Made by a program: the position numbers and the translations under genes
Shown here: positions 35,903-45,361 of the stretch, piece by piece
How the letters are laid out: every line of letters begins with the position of its first letter
Numbering within the stretch: position 1 is the first letter of the stretch
The notes under the pieces: model-generated
Told to the model about the DNA's origin: nothing
Seen by the model: only the letters and a program-made list of their open reading frames with translations
Database searches by the model: none
From: Pedobacter sp. L105
Lineage (GTDB): Bacteria > Bacteroidota > Bacteroidia > Sphingobacteriales > Sphingobacteriaceae
Assembly: GCF_009765875.1 (NCBI RefSeq)
Contig: NZ_LMUP01000014.1
Coordinates: 496,001-560,000, forward strand
DNA length: 64,000 nt
Direction of reading: 5' to 3'

Positions 35903-36219
35903 ATTTTTTTGGTTTTTATTGTTAATAATACGTTGTCCAATTGGTTAAATCTGTTCTCCCAAATTTTTCGGTATTGGTCTAGCCATGTATCTATTTCTTT
36001 CATTTTCTCAACTTCAAGGGTGTAGTAAATTTCTCTGCCTTGATATTGTTGTTTTACAAGATCACATTCTGTGAGAATGCGCAAATGTTTTGATACTGCT
36101 TGTCGGGTGGTGTGAAAATTTTCGGCAATGGCATTAGGTGTCATTGCTTGTATTGCTATTAAGGCTATAATAGCCCGTCTTGTTGGGTCTGCAATCGCTT
36201 GAAATATATCTCGTCTCAT
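35899..36219 (-). CDS. ArsR-family transcription regulator
   Basis: 106 residues: winged helix-turn-helix with the usual opening FQAIADPTRRAIIALI and recognition helix TTRQAVSKHLRILTECDLV, then the wing REIYYTLE. No metal-binding Cys cluster of the ArsR metal sensors is visible, so it belongs to the metal-independent subgroup paired with SRPBCC proteins. It is the first gene of the overlapping pair, and a TTGCA-type inverted repeat 31 bases upstream is a candidate autoregulatory operator. Confidence 0.95.
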   Translation of the reverse strand: MRRDIFQAIADPTRRAIIALIAIQAMTPNAIAENFHTTRQAVSKHLRILTECDLVKQQYQGREIYYTLEVEKMKEIDTWLDQYRKIWENRFNQLDNVLLTIKTKKI

Positions 36220-36250
36220 TGTCTAAAATACTTAATTAGGAAACCAATCA

Positions 36251-36270
36251 GTTGCAAATATATATGCAAC
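36251..36270. promoter_or_regulatory. Candidate ArsR-type operator
   Basis: GTTGCAAATATATATGCAAC has perfect 6-base arms (GTTGCA/TGCAAC) around an AT-rich centre, 31 bases before the ArsR start. The size and symmetry suit a winged-helix dimer. Confidence 0.5.
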
Positions 36271-36363
36271 TTTTCGGTTTCTCAAATTTTTTCTAAATTA
36301 TTTTTTCTTTGGAGGGATTCAATATAAAACTAATTGCTGTAGTTATGTTCACAGCAGCACAAT

Positions 36364-36570
36364 CTAAAGGACAATAAGCCAAACCTTCCAACAGTGGCTA
36401 GGCACCTTCCTGAAAACAAATATTGAACATACCGCTGCAACCAACATACCAACGCCAAATAGCTGGAATGAACTTTCCAGACCGATATTGACGATCAGGC
36501 TCAATCCCAGATTTGATACGTTTCGCGATATTTCTGGCTTGTCAGAGTTGAAGTAATACTTGGTAAGGAG
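36364..36570 (-). pseudogene. Probable remnant of a membrane-protein gene
   Basis: On the minus strand 68 codons are open between a stop at 36571-36573 and a stop at 36364, with no start codon at the proper place. The peptide contains LGLSLIVNIGLESSFQLFGV and GMLVAAVCSIFVFRKVP, a strongly hydrophobic pattern like the last membrane helices and short tail of an MFS-type transporter. The coding-like composition in an otherwise AT-rich spacer suggests a 5'-truncated, decayed gene. No family can be fixed. Confidence 0.4.
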
Positions 36571-36721
36571 TTACATAATTCTCATCATATTTATTTTAAA
36601 TATTTCTTTTGATTATATTTAGTTAATAAATGAAGATATTCAATTCTAATCAGCTATGAACCAATACCATTATTTTCATTCATGATCATTTGTTAAATAA
36701 GGCATCTAAAACCAGTTAAAT

Positions 36722-37366
36722 ATGAGTAAGCATTATTTAAGAAAATTAAATTGCAGCATTATTATGGGAACATTGTTGATTAGCAATCTCCTATTTGCGC
36801 AGACAAAACCTGTATTTGATGCACCTTCGTGGAAACCTCCCTACCAACTCCCATTGGAGGGCTGGGGAATCGAGCGTTTTTTAATTCCTATAGATTTCGC
36901 GCCAAAGATTCCTTACACAGGTGTGGAAGATCTTCGTTTTACAAACGGATGGAGCGATGTGAAAAGTCCTGAGTATTGGTCGTATGCCTTTTTATGGATC
37001 ATCGATGGAAATCCGACTATTAATGCATCAGTGATCGGCAAAAACTTAACTTATTATTACGATGGACTGGTTGCACGTAATATCGAAAAGAGGAATATAC
37101 CCACCAAACTGGTAACAAAAACAATTGCTGCATTTCAACAAATCAAAGCCCAGGGACAGGATCAAAAAACATTCGCAGGTACTATTTCTATGCTTGATTA
37201 TATGAGCCAGAAGCCAATGGTATTGTATGCACTGGTACATTTACGCAAATGTTCCGGACAAAATAAAACAATCCTTTTTCACCAAATTTCTCCCCAACAG
37301 CAGAATGACAATAAAGTATGGCTATCGCTGAAAAGTTTGTGGACGGAATTTAAATGTTCTCCATAA
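36722..37366 (+). CDS. Secreted protein of unknown function
   Basis: 214 residues with a signal peptide (MSKHYLRKLNCSIIMGTLLI through ISNLLFAQ, cleavage near FAQ-TK). The mature part starts with a conserved-looking PSWKPPYQLPLEGWGIERFL and has many aromatic residues (WSYAFLWIIDGNP, YYYDGL). I do not recognise a domain. It stands alone upstream of the tRNA gene. The regular frame, signal peptide and Trp/Tyr-rich body support a real exported protein. Confidence 0.7.
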   Translation: MSKHYLRKLNCSIIMGTLLISNLLFAQTKPVFDAPSWKPPYQLPLEGWGIERFLIPIDFAPKIPYTGVEDLRFTNGWSDVKSPEYWSYAFLWIIDGNPTINASVIGKNLTYYYDGLVARNIEKRNIPTKLVTKTIAAFQQIKAQGQDQKTFAGTISMLDYMSQKPMVLYALVHLRKCSGQNKTILFHQISPQQQNDNKVWLSLKSLWTEFKCSP

Positions 37367-37556
37367 TTTCGTTAGAAAGGGTGTTTATGTAGATAATCCC
37401 CTTAAAGCCCACCTCACAGGCCATTTTTAGTTAAAATCGGTTACCTAATTTAAATGGAAGGAAAGGTAACCGCAATGGTAATCGAATGGATTGACCTATT
37501 ATGATTAAGAATGAAATACTTATTTGAAAAAATTGCTTATGAAAAGTATTTTAAAC

Positions 37557-37586
37557 AAAAAGCCTCACATTTCTGTAAGGCTTTTA
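37557..37586 (-). terminator. Intrinsic terminator of the tRNA-Lys gene
   Basis: On the minus strand AAAAGCCTTACA-GAAA-TGTGAGGCTTTT forms a 12-bp stem capped by a GAAA tetraloop and runs into T residues, one base after the tRNA. Confidence 0.9.
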
Positions 37587-37587
37587 G

Positions 37588-37660
37588 TGACCCCGCTGGG
37601 GTTCGAACCCAGGACCCATACATTAAGAGTGTATTGCTCTACCAGCTGAGCTACAGAGTC
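37588..37660 (-). tRNA. tRNA-Lys (anticodon CTT)
   Basis: The minus strand starts GACTCTG and folds into a standard cloverleaf: acceptor GACTCTG/CGGGGTC with G-U pairs, D arm GCTC...GAGC, anticodon stem ATACA/TGTAT with loop CTCTTAA (anticodon CTT), T arm CTGGG-TTCGAAC-CCCAG, discriminator A. CCA is not encoded. 73 bases. A tetraloop terminator follows immediately. Confidence 0.97.
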
Positions 37661-37800
37661 AGTCATTCTTAAACAGTGTCAAATATAAAAGGTTTTTAAC
37701 TGATTTGTTAAAATAATTAAAATCATTTTGACACGATTTGCTTCGCCGCATTGTTGACATCATAAATGCCAATGATACAGCGAAGTAAATCGACTCGAAG

Positions 37801-40080
37801 TTATACAGGCCGGTCTGCTTTACTTACACCAAAGGTTTTAGAAGGGCTATTGCCCATGTAAAAGACCATATTTCCGCCTTTTACTAAATCGCTATGTTTA
37901 ATATAAGATTTATTATAAGGTTTTCCATTGAGGATGATCTTCTGTACATAAATATTCTTCCTGTTTTGGTTTTCTACAGTAATCGTGAACTTCCTGCTGC
38001 CTAAACTAATGGTTGCTTTATCCATGATAGGGGAGCCGATCACATAAACGCCGCTCATTGGGTTTAAAGAATAGAAGCCCATAGAAGATAAGACATACCA
38101 GGCACTCATTTGTCCGGCATCTTCATTACCGCAGATGCCATCTTTTTCAGTGGTGTAGAACGTGTTCATCACTTCTCTGACAACTTCCGCTGTTCTCCAT
38201 GGTTCGCCTACATAGCTATACAGGTAAGCAATATGGTGACTCGGCTCATCGCCATGCGCATATTGGCCAATTAATCCTGTAACGTCATTTGAAGTGCCAT
38301 GCATTTCAGATGACATGCTGAAGAAAGTATCCAATTTTGAGGTAAAAGCTTGTTCGCCTCCATTTAATTTGATCAAACCATTGGGATCCTGTGGCGCCAG
38401 CCAGGTATATTGCCAGCCATTACCTTCCGTAAAATCACCTCCTGGTTTAATGTTCAAAGGGTCAAAATCAGCTTTGAATTTTCCATTTGCCAATCTGCCT
38501 ACAAAATGTCCTGCACTTGGATCATAGTATTTTTCATAAAGCTTTGCCCTTTTTGCAAAATAAACAGCATCATCTTTTTTACCCAGTTTTGCTGCCATTT
38601 TTGAAATGCCCCAATCGGCAATTGCATATTCCAAACCCCAGGATACAGACTCCACTTTCATGCTGTCGGCAGGAATGTAACTTAGTTTTTTTACAAACTG
38701 AATCCCTTTTTCTGGCATCATTGCGGTACTTCTAACTGCCTGATAGGCCAATTCAACATCCGATGGCGCAATCAGTCCTTTTAAATAAGCATCCGTGATC
38801 ACCGGTATGGCGGGATAACCTACCATACAGTCTGTTTCGCTACCTTGTAATGGCCACATCGGTAATTTACCTTGTTGCTGATAAATTGATAAAAGGCTGT
38901 GCACCATGTCTTTCGATCTTTTAGGTTCGATAATAGTTAACAGTGGATTTAAGGCCCTGTAAGTATCCCAAAGAGAGAAAGTAGTGTAATTGGTAAAATT
39001 CTGATGGGTATATACCTTCTTATCGGTACCTCTGTAATCGCCGTTATGATCATCAAAGATAGTTGGTGAAAAATAGGAGTGGTACAGAGAAGTATAAAAG
39101 ATTGTCTTTGTTGCCTTATTCGCGTCAAAGACGATTTTATTTAAAGCCTTGTTCCAGGATAGATCGGCATTTTGTTTTACCTTTTCAAAGTTCCAGTGCG
39201 GTGCTTCTGCTTTAATGTTAGCCATTGCATTTTCTGTACTTACAGGAGATATACCCACTTTGATTTTAATATCAGGGTTTTTTACTGCGTCAAAAAATAA
39301 AGCGGCTTTAACACCTACGCCTTTTACTTCTTTCCCGGTCACGAGAGTAGTGCCGTTATATAATGCAGCCCTGGTAGAAGGAACCGATAAAACAAGGGCA
39401 AAAAATACGCGTTCGTCTTTTGACCATCCTGTGGAATAGCGATAACCTACAAAAGTACTGTCATTGATTTGCTTGATAGAAGAGGCGACAGTTTTATCCC
39501 ATAACATGGTAAAATCTAAATCTATCAGGATATGGGCATTGTCGGTTTTATCGTAATGGTAATGGTGAAAACCTACTCTTTCGGTAGCAGTCAATTCTGC
39601 TTTTACTTTATACTTATCTAAATAGGCACTATAATAACCGGGTTTACAAACTTCGCTGTCTTTAGAAAAGTAAGAGCCATAACCGCTCTCCATATCCTCA
39701 TACTTTGCCGGAGTAAGTTGTACTTCTCCGTTGGCCGGAACAAGCAGGATATCGTTTAAATCACCAATACCTGTTCCGCTTAAATGCGTATGCGAAAAAC
39801 CTAAGATCTCCTTACTGATATAATTATAACCGCTGCACCAGTCCCAGCCGTTGAATTGGTCCCATGAGCGCATGATCTGCGAGGGGCCTAATTGTACTGC
39901 TCCGGTGGGAACATTTGCGCCAACAAATACGTGTCCATGGCCCATTGAGCCTATAAATGGGTTTACATAACGGGTGAGTGGTTCTAGTTTTTGTACTTTC
40001 TGTGCTGATGCTCTTGAAGGCAGTACGGTGCTGATCAGCGCCGCAGCTGCAATTAGGGATAAGATTCTATTCTTAATCAT
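37801..40080 (-). CDS. GH92 family alpha-1,2-mannosidase
   Basis: 759 residues with a signal peptide (MIKNRILSLIAAAALISTVL, cleavage near ASA-QK). GH92 enzymes are calcium-dependent exo-alpha-mannosidases that trim alpha-1,2-linked mannose from N-glycans or mannans. Family blocks are visible in order: VNPFIGSMGHGHVFVGANVP, FSHTHLSGTGIGDLNDILLV, TFSLWDTYRALNPLLTI, YTWLAPQD, EPSHHIAYLYSYVG and GNEDAGQMSAWYVLSSMGFY near the end. The length is normal for the family. It stands alone rather than in a SusC/D locus. No clear regulator nearby. Confidence 0.96.
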   Translation of the reverse strand: MIKNRILSLIAAAALISTVLPSRASAQKVQKLEPLTRYVNPFIGSMGHGHVFVGANVPTGAVQLGPSQIMRSWDQFNGWDWCSGYNYISKEILGFSHTHLSGTGIGDLNDILLVPANGEVQLTPAKYEDMESGYGSYFSKDSEVCKPGYYSAYLDKYKVKAELTATERVGFHHYHYDKTDNAHILIDLDFTMLWDKTVASSIKQINDSTFVGYRYSTGWSKDERVFFALVLSVPSTRAALYNGTTLVTGKEVKGVGVKAALFFDAVKNPDIKIKVGISPVSTENAMANIKAEAPHWNFEKVKQNADLSWNKALNKIVFDANKATKTIFYTSLYHSYFSPTIFDDHNGDYRGTDKKVYTHQNFTNYTTFSLWDTYRALNPLLTIIEPKRSKDMVHSLLSIYQQQGKLPMWPLQGSETDCMVGYPAIPVITDAYLKGLIAPSDVELAYQAVRSTAMMPEKGIQFVKKLSYIPADSMKVESVSWGLEYAIADWGISKMAAKLGKKDDAVYFAKRAKLYEKYYDPSAGHFVGRLANGKFKADFDPLNIKPGGDFTEGNGWQYTWLAPQDPNGLIKLNGGEQAFTSKLDTFFSMSSEMHGTSNDVTGLIGQYAHGDEPSHHIAYLYSYVGEPWRTAEVVREVMNTFYTTEKDGICGNEDAGQMSAWYVLSSMGFYSLNPMSGVYVIGSPIMDKATISLGSRKFTITVENQNRKNIYVQKIILNGKPYNKSYIKHSDLVKGGNMVFYMGNSPSKTFGVSKADRPV

Positions 40081-40352
40081 GTATGGTTAAATGGGCTTTT
40101 ATAGCATTTTAGGATCTGATAAAAGTAAAAAAAATATTCAACCAATACCCTTAATTAAAATGATTATGACATTTACTGTTATTAAGGTAAGCGACGAAAA
40201 TTAAGCGCTGATCAAAAGTTTTATAACGGAAAAGGAAACTTAAACTTTATTTCACTGTTGAGTTAGTCATACGGAGCTGCGTGTTTATTATTGGCTATCC
40301 TTGTCATTTAAACGGCAGCACCGTACCTTTATTTAATTAAAAACGGAAAGAT

Positions 40353-40844
40353 ATGAATACTGAAAAAGCCATTCTCGCCGGCGGTTGTTTTTGGGGGGTA
40401 GAAGAACTTATCCGTCATTATCCTGGAGTGATCTCAACAGTTGTTGGGTACACAGGTGGAGACGTTCCCAATGCAACTTACCGGAACCATGGAACACATG
40501 CCGAAGCCATTGAAATCACATTTGATCCTTCAATATTATCATATCGTGGACTGCTGGAATATTTCTTCCAGATTCATGATCCTACAACAAAAAACAGACA
40601 GGGAAATGATATCGGTACCTCTTACCGCTCTGCCATTTTTTTTATGGATGAAACCCAACGGGAAACAGCGGAGACATTGATCGCTGAGATGGAGACCTCT
40701 GGCATTTGGCCAGGAAAGATTGTAACAGAAGTTGTTCCTGTAACCGATTTTTGGAATGCCGAAGCGGAACACCAGGATTATCTGCAAAAGAACCCATACG
40801 GCTATACCTGCCACTTTGAAAGACCCGATTGGAAAATGAGTTAA
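40353..40844 (+). CDS. msrA: Peptide methionine sulfoxide reductase A
   Basis: 163 residues, cytosolic. Reduces S-epimers of methionine sulfoxide in proteins and free methionine. GGCFWGVEE holds the catalytic Cys12, with the family's Glu/Tyr sites; GTSYRSAIF and HQDYLQKNPYGYTCHF are further conserved blocks. A late Cys in YGYTC is the likely resolving residue. Single gene; MsrB is not fused. It ends at a hairpin shared with the convergent DUF4256 gene. Confidence 0.97.
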   Translation: MNTEKAILAGGCFWGVEELIRHYPGVISTVVGYTGGDVPNATYRNHGTHAEAIEITFDPSILSYRGLLEYFFQIHDPTTKNRQGNDIGTSYRSAIFFMDETQRETAETLIAEMETSGIWPGKIVTEVVPVTDFWNAEAEHQDYLQKNPYGYTCHFERPDWKMS

Positions 40845-40849
40845 TTTCC

Positions 40850-40878
40850 ACAAAGCTTAGGTTTTACCTAAGCTTTGT
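40850..40878. terminator. Hairpin between msrA and the DUF4256 gene
   Basis: ACAAAGCTTAGG (40850-40861) and CCTAAGCTTTGT (40867-40878) form a perfect 12-bp stem with a 5-base loop between two convergent genes. Probable bidirectional terminator. Confidence 0.75.
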
Positions 40879-40904
40879 TACTTCAACACTATTATAACAT
40901 AAAT

Positions 40905-41468
40905 TCAGACTGCTAACCAAGCCCTGAAAGCCCTGGCACCATAGTAAGATTGCGCGCCGTTATGATACACGAAAACATTGCCGTATCGAAAATCAGCGAA
41001 GATCGCACCGCCTAGTTTCCTGATTTCCGAAGGTGTTTTCAGCCAGCTTGATGTTTTCATATCAAACTTTCCCAATTTCTGCAAGGTGCGGTATTGTTCT
41101 TCAGATAAGAGTTCGATTCCCATGGCGGCAGCCATATCTATAGCGTTATTTTCAGGCTGATGTTCTTTCCTTGATTCCAGCCCCTCACGATCGTAACAAA
41201 CACTTCTGCGGCCATTAGGGCTTTCTGCCGAACAATCAAAAAAGATATATTCATCAGTTTTTTGATCGTAATTCACCACATCAGGATCACCGCCGGTTCT
41301 TTCCATTTCATTGAGCGACCATAGTTTATCCGTATGGGTTTCCAGTTTCGCTTGTACGTTAGCCCATTCAAGACCTGTATGGCGATTGCTGTTTTTCTCA
41401 AAACGTGTTTTCAGTACACTGAAAAATTCTTCACGCTGCGCTGCCGATAACTCCTTTTTGTTGTTCAT
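40905..41468 (-). CDS. DUF4256 family protein
   Basis: 187 residues, cytosolic. The pattern LKTRFEKNSNRHTGLEW, LWSLNEMERTGGDPDVV, YIFFDCSAESPNGRRSVCYD, IDMAAAMGIELLSEEQYR, GGAIFADFRYGNVFVYHNGA and the ending YYGARAFRAWL is characteristic of DUF4256, widespread in Bacteroidota and Firmicutes. Function is not known; conserved Asp, Glu, Arg and Cys residues are compatible with an enzyme. Single gene, convergent with msrA. Confidence 0.88.
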   Translation of the reverse strand: MNNKKELSAAQREEFFSVLKTRFEKNSNRHTGLEWANVQAKLETHTDKLWSLNEMERTGGDPDVVNYDQKTDEYIFFDCSAESPNGRRSVCYDREGLESRKEHQPENNAIDMAAAMGIELLSEEQYRTLQKLGKFDMKTSSWLKTPSEIRKLGGAIFADFRYGNVFVYHNGAQSYYGARAFRAWLAV

Positions 41469-41733
41469 ATTTTATGATATTTTTCTGATCCCGGCTCAAA
41501 GAAGATTACTGCATACCCAGGTAAGATGCAAACTTATCCTACTCAAATACTAAATTACTTAAAATCTTTTATCTGCGTTAAGCTTCCATATATTTTTACC
41601 ATTTCGGTTTGCCGGGTGTGTATTTCGCAGCCAATGAATGTGCAATAATTATTTTTGATATATTTTAACTTAGGTGAAAAAATCGTAAAATTATATTCTG
41701 GACTTTTGGGTTATCAAAACATTTAAATAAAAT

Positions 41734-42330
41734 ATGATGTCAATATCTAATCAATTGAACGCAGCAAATGACGGCCAGGCCGTTCAAACTGCAAGATCGT
41801 TACGCCAGCTTTATTTTATACGTGTGGCATTTTCGGTAATCTGGGTCACCCTTGTAACCATTTTTGCGAAAAGCTCCCTTAGTATCGCTAGCATCCTACT
41901 GATCATTTACCCCGCCTGGGACGTAATTGGTACCTTCCTCGATATCCGCGCTAATCATAACAGCCCTTCTAAAATGCCGCAATATATCAATGCAGTTATT
42001 AGCACCATAACTACCGTGACAGTAATTCTGGCATTACAAAAAGGGATACCAGAAGCATTGATCGTTTTTGGAGCCTGGGCAATACTGACCGGTTTGATCC
42101 AGTTGATATTGGGGCTGCGCCGCCGGAAACTATTAGGTGGCCAATGGCCGATGATCATTAGTGGTGGTCAATCGACTCTTGCCGGCCTTTCTTTCATTTG
42201 GCAAGCGCATGCGCCTACAATGGGCATTGTTAATCTGGCCGGTTATTCCGCCTTTGGCGCCTTCTATTACCTGCTTGCCGCATTAAGCCTATCTAAAACA
42301 ATTAGAAATAATAGCGCCACAGTAAAATAG
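41734..42330 (+). CDS. DUF308/HdeD-like small membrane protein
   Basis: 198 residues with about six membrane helices (FIRVAFSVIWVTLVTIFA, ASILLIIYPAWDVIGTFLDI, AVISTITTVTVILAL, ALIVFGAWAILTGLIQLILG and two more), a hydrophilic start of about 20 residues and a Lys-rich end. The RxxLGGQWPMIISGG loop and short helices resemble the DUF308/HdeD group. Function unknown; HdeD of E. coli is linked to acid resistance, but this protein is only distantly similar. Single gene. Confidence 0.75.
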   Translation: MMSISNQLNAANDGQAVQTARSLRQLYFIRVAFSVIWVTLVTIFAKSSLSIASILLIIYPAWDVIGTFLDIRANHNSPSKMPQYINAVISTITTVTVILALQKGIPEALIVFGAWAILTGLIQLILGLRRRKLLGGQWPMIISGGQSTLAGLSFIWQAHAPTMGIVNLAGYSAFGAFYYLLAALSLSKTIRNNSATVK

Positions 42331-42360
42331 ACAGCTGTTATTTTTATCGCCTGAAACCAA

Positions 42361-42391
42361 AGAAGCTGTTTCCATATCCCGGACAGCTTCT
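42361..42391 (+). terminator. Weak hairpin after the DUF308-like gene
   Basis: AGAAGCTGT (42361-42369) pairs with ACAGCTTCT (42383-42391) around a 13-base loop, 30 bases after the stop. No U-tract; a moderate terminator candidate. Confidence 0.4.
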
Positions 42392-42600
42392 CTGGTATCA
42401 GGTTGTCATTCTTAAAATTTTAAAAATTTACCTGCAAAGCTGTATTCCTTACGATGTGTGAGGTATGAACTCCGGCTAATTTGTCCTGTCAATTTAAATT
42501 CATCTCAGTATGGATGGCAAGATCTTTAAACTGGAGATTGGACGCACGGATTATTCATTTTTTTTGATAAGCATGAGAGATAAAGCAGTATAAGGAATAT

Positions 42601-44172
42601 TTAGTGGGCATCTGTTGGAACGATGATTTTTTTGCTTTTAATGCATAACACAAAAGGAATACAGGCAAGAAAAAGAAAGCCGATAACAATATAGACATCC
42701 ATATAAGATAATAAGGTTGATTGCTTATCCACTGTAACATCGAGTAGTTTTAGCGCACTTCTAATTGCAATATCGTTATTCAGCCCATGCGCTTTGAAAT
42801 TTTGGGTCAGTTGATGTAGCCGCTCAATAATTTGTGGATCATTCGGGCTCAGATGACTAACCAGGCTTGTACGGTGAAATACATTTCTGCGTGCGATGAA
42901 AGTGGTAATAATAGCTATTCCAAATGATCCCCCCAATTGTCTGAGCATACCTGTAAAAGCAGCTCCTTCAGCAATTTCTTTAGTTTTTAACGTAGAAAAA
43001 GCAATGGCACTGATAGACAATAAGATCATATTCAGGCCAAAATACCTGAAGATCAATACATAGAAAAACACTCCAAATCCAGTTTCAGGGGTAAGGATTT
43101 TGGAGCTCATATAACAGTTAATGAAAAAAATCAACATGCCGGTGCCCATCATATACTGAGGTTTGACACCCATTTTCAAAAGTTTATTAGTTAATGGAAA
43201 TATAAGAAGGCTCGAAAGAGAAGTTAAGCAGACTAATAATCCCGCATCAGTAGCAGGCCAGTTAAGTTGTGACTGTGTGAATAACGGCACGATGAATGTT
43301 GATCCGTAAGATCCAAATCCATAAATAAAAGAGAAGACCGTACCAGCAGCGAGGTTTCCATTTTTGAGTACTTTCAAAGAAACGATGGGATGAGGATAAA
43401 TAAGCTCCCGCCAGATAAAACAAATCATGCCTAACCCGGCTATCACAGATAAAATTATAATGGTATGGTCGCTAAACCAATCATCTTCCTGGCCTTTCTC
43501 CAGCACATACTGTAACGAACCAACAAACGTGGCCAGTAAAATTATCCCCAGCCAATCTACCTGATCAGCAGGCATTTTATCGGCATACTTCGGGGATCTA
43601 ACATATTGGAGAGTTAAGGGGATAGCCAGAATACCTAAGGGGATATTGATGAAAAAAATCAGGGGCCAGCTGTAATGATCAATAATATAGCCACCAAGAA
43701 GAGGGCCCATTGCTGGTCCTACAATCACGCTCATCATAAATATAACACTCGCTTGTCCGCGTTTTTCGGCAGGATATGATTCTGTAATTATTGTTTGAGA
43801 GGTTGCCAGTAATGCTCCTCCTCCAATACCCTGTAAAAACCTGAAGAACGCCAGCTCTAAAATACCGGTAGCTTGTCCGCATAAAAAGGAGAATAAGGTG
43901 AAAATTAAGATCGAGGCAGCAAAATAATTGCGTCTTCCAAACTGTCTGGAAAGCCAGCTTGTCATTGGAATCACGATAACATTCCCTATACTATAGGCTG
44001 TTACTACCCAGCTTACTTCTGATAAAGTAGCACCAAGGTTTCCCTGTAAATCATTTAAGGCTACATTCACAATTGTTGTGTCCAAAAGCTCCAGTATTGC
44101 GCAAAGCATGGCGACAAGGGTGATGATCATTCTTCTTGTACCATATTCAACCATAGTATCTGTTTGCATCAT
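42601..44172 (-). CDS. DHA2-family (EmrB/QacA-type) multidrug MFS efflux transporter
   Basis: 523 residues from the tandem ATGs at 44172; a TTG at 44202 is in frame but unlikely. Fourteen membrane helices. ILELLDTTIVNVALNDLQGNL is the typical first helix of the DHA2 group with its conserved Asp, followed by WVVTAYSIGNVIVIPMTSWL, GRRNYF and the antiporter motif-C region PAMGPLLGGYII. Drug/proton antiport is inferred from family. It is divergent from an AraC-type gene, its probable regulator. No HlyD-type adaptor gene is adjacent, so it may work alone at the inner membrane. Confidence 0.93.
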   Translation of the reverse strand: MMQTDTMVEYGTRRMIITLVAMLCAILELLDTTIVNVALNDLQGNLGATLSEVSWVVTAYSIGNVIVIPMTSWLSRQFGRRNYFAASILIFTLFSFLCGQATGILELAFFRFLQGIGGGALLATSQTIITESYPAEKRGQASVIFMMSVIVGPAMGPLLGGYIIDHYSWPLIFFINIPLGILAIPLTLQYVRSPKYADKMPADQVDWLGIILLATFVGSLQYVLEKGQEDDWFSDHTIIILSVIAGLGMICFIWRELIYPHPIVSLKVLKNGNLAAGTVFSFIYGFGSYGSTFIVPLFTQSQLNWPATDAGLLVCLTSLSSLLIFPLTNKLLKMGVKPQYMMGTGMLIFFINCYMSSKILTPETGFGVFFYVLIFRYFGLNMILLSISAIAFSTLKTKEIAEGAAFTGMLRQLGGSFGIAIITTFIARRNVFHRTSLVSHLSPNDPQIIERLHQLTQNFKAHGLNNDIAIRSALKLLDVTVDKQSTLLSYMDVYIVIGFLFLACIPFVLCIKSKKIIVPTDAH

Positions 44173-44309
44173 TTTTTTTTCTGCAAAAATGAGCGCAGAC
44201 AAAATTTAAATAGTTTGATCAAGGAATTAAAACCTCTGCCAAACGGATTAATTAGGCTGGTAAATGCGGAAAGAATTAACGAATTTTGAAAATCAGGTCT
44301 TTTTTTAAT

Positions 44310-45287
44310 ATGTATCTAAACTCATTTCTTCCATTTACAACACTATCAGATCGTGCTGAAAGTAAGGGCATACAAGAGGAATCATATGTGTTGTCGCAGG
44401 ACACAGGAATGAGTGGATTTTTTGAATATACTGTACTCGATGGTATAGAAATAAATTACAGTAGTCTTTCCGTAACGGAAGAAACTTCATTTGAAGCCAA
44501 ATCAGCCGAAAAATGTATAGAAATGCATTTTTCTTTAAGCGGGAAGTTTATGGCTAAAAGCGAGTTCCTGCAAAAACCGGTTGAGATCACCCAATTGCAG
44601 CATAATCTTTTCTCTATGCCATCAGATCTTTCTACAAATCTCATTTTTCAGGTTGCGAAACAGCCGGTTGTTAAGTTTGATATATTATTTGATCAGGCTT
44701 ATTTTGAACAGATTTTAAATGAAGAATGTGTGGTCCACAGGAGTTTGTTAAATAAAATTAACAGGAATGAGATGATGCTTGGAGATAGAAACTATTTAAA
44801 TATTTCTCCTTTAATGCTTTCAGTTTTGTCGGATATAATGGCGTGCAAAAGGAAAGGTTATTTTAAAAGGTTATATCTGGAGGCAAAAGTTATGGAGTTA
44901 TTCCTGCTGCAAACAGAATTATTGCAGGAAAGGCAGACGGGTAAAGGATCTGATTATTCGCTTAAGTTTTCAGAAGATATTGATAAGCTTTATTATGTTA
45001 AAGAATTGATTGATCAGGAACCGGAAACTGAGCATTCATTAGCCTCATTAAGCCGCTTGGCAGGATTAAATGTTTTTAAATTGAAAAATGGATTCAAAAG
45101 TATATTTGGGGACACTGTTTTTGGTTATATCAACGAATTAAAAATGGCTAAGGCAAAAACGATGTTGTTAGAAGAAAAGAAACAGGTTAATGAGGTTGCA
45201 TACCTGCTGGGATATAACAGTCCCAATAATTTTAGTACAGCCTTTAAAAGGAAATATGGTATTAATCCCGGTAAACTTAAATTTTAG
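44310..45287 (+). CDS. AraC-family transcription regulator
   Basis: 325 residues from the ATG at 44310 (MYLNSFLPFTTLSDRAESKG); a TTG at 44286 is in frame. The N-terminal half is an unassigned sensor region with the pattern IEMHFSLSGKFMAKSEF, the C-terminal about 100 residues hold the two AraC motifs (LASLSRLAGLNVFKLKNGFKSIF and VNEVAYLLGYNSPNNFSTAFKRKYG). Divergent from the DHA2 efflux gene, which it probably controls in response to a transported compound. Confidence 0.92.
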   Translation: MYLNSFLPFTTLSDRAESKGIQEESYVLSQDTGMSGFFEYTVLDGIEINYSSLSVTEETSFEAKSAEKCIEMHFSLSGKFMAKSEFLQKPVEITQLQHNLFSMPSDLSTNLIFQVAKQPVVKFDILFDQAYFEQILNEECVVHRSLLNKINRNEMMLGDRNYLNISPLMLSVLSDIMACKRKGYFKRLYLEAKVMELFLLQTELLQERQTGKGSDYSLKFSEDIDKLYYVKELIDQEPETEHSLASLSRLAGLNVFKLKNGFKSIFGDTVFGYINELKMAKAKTMLLEEKKQVNEVAYLLGYNSPNNFSTAFKRKYGINPGKLKF

Positions 45288-45361
45288 AAATCTCTAGCTA
45301 AGGTTGCGTGAGTTTTTTTCGATAGGTTAGGGGCATATAGCTTTTATTTTTTAATCGATTT

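Noticed and set aside
37588..37660. tRNA as an integration site
   Set aside because: No integrase or direct repeat of the tRNA end is present nearby.
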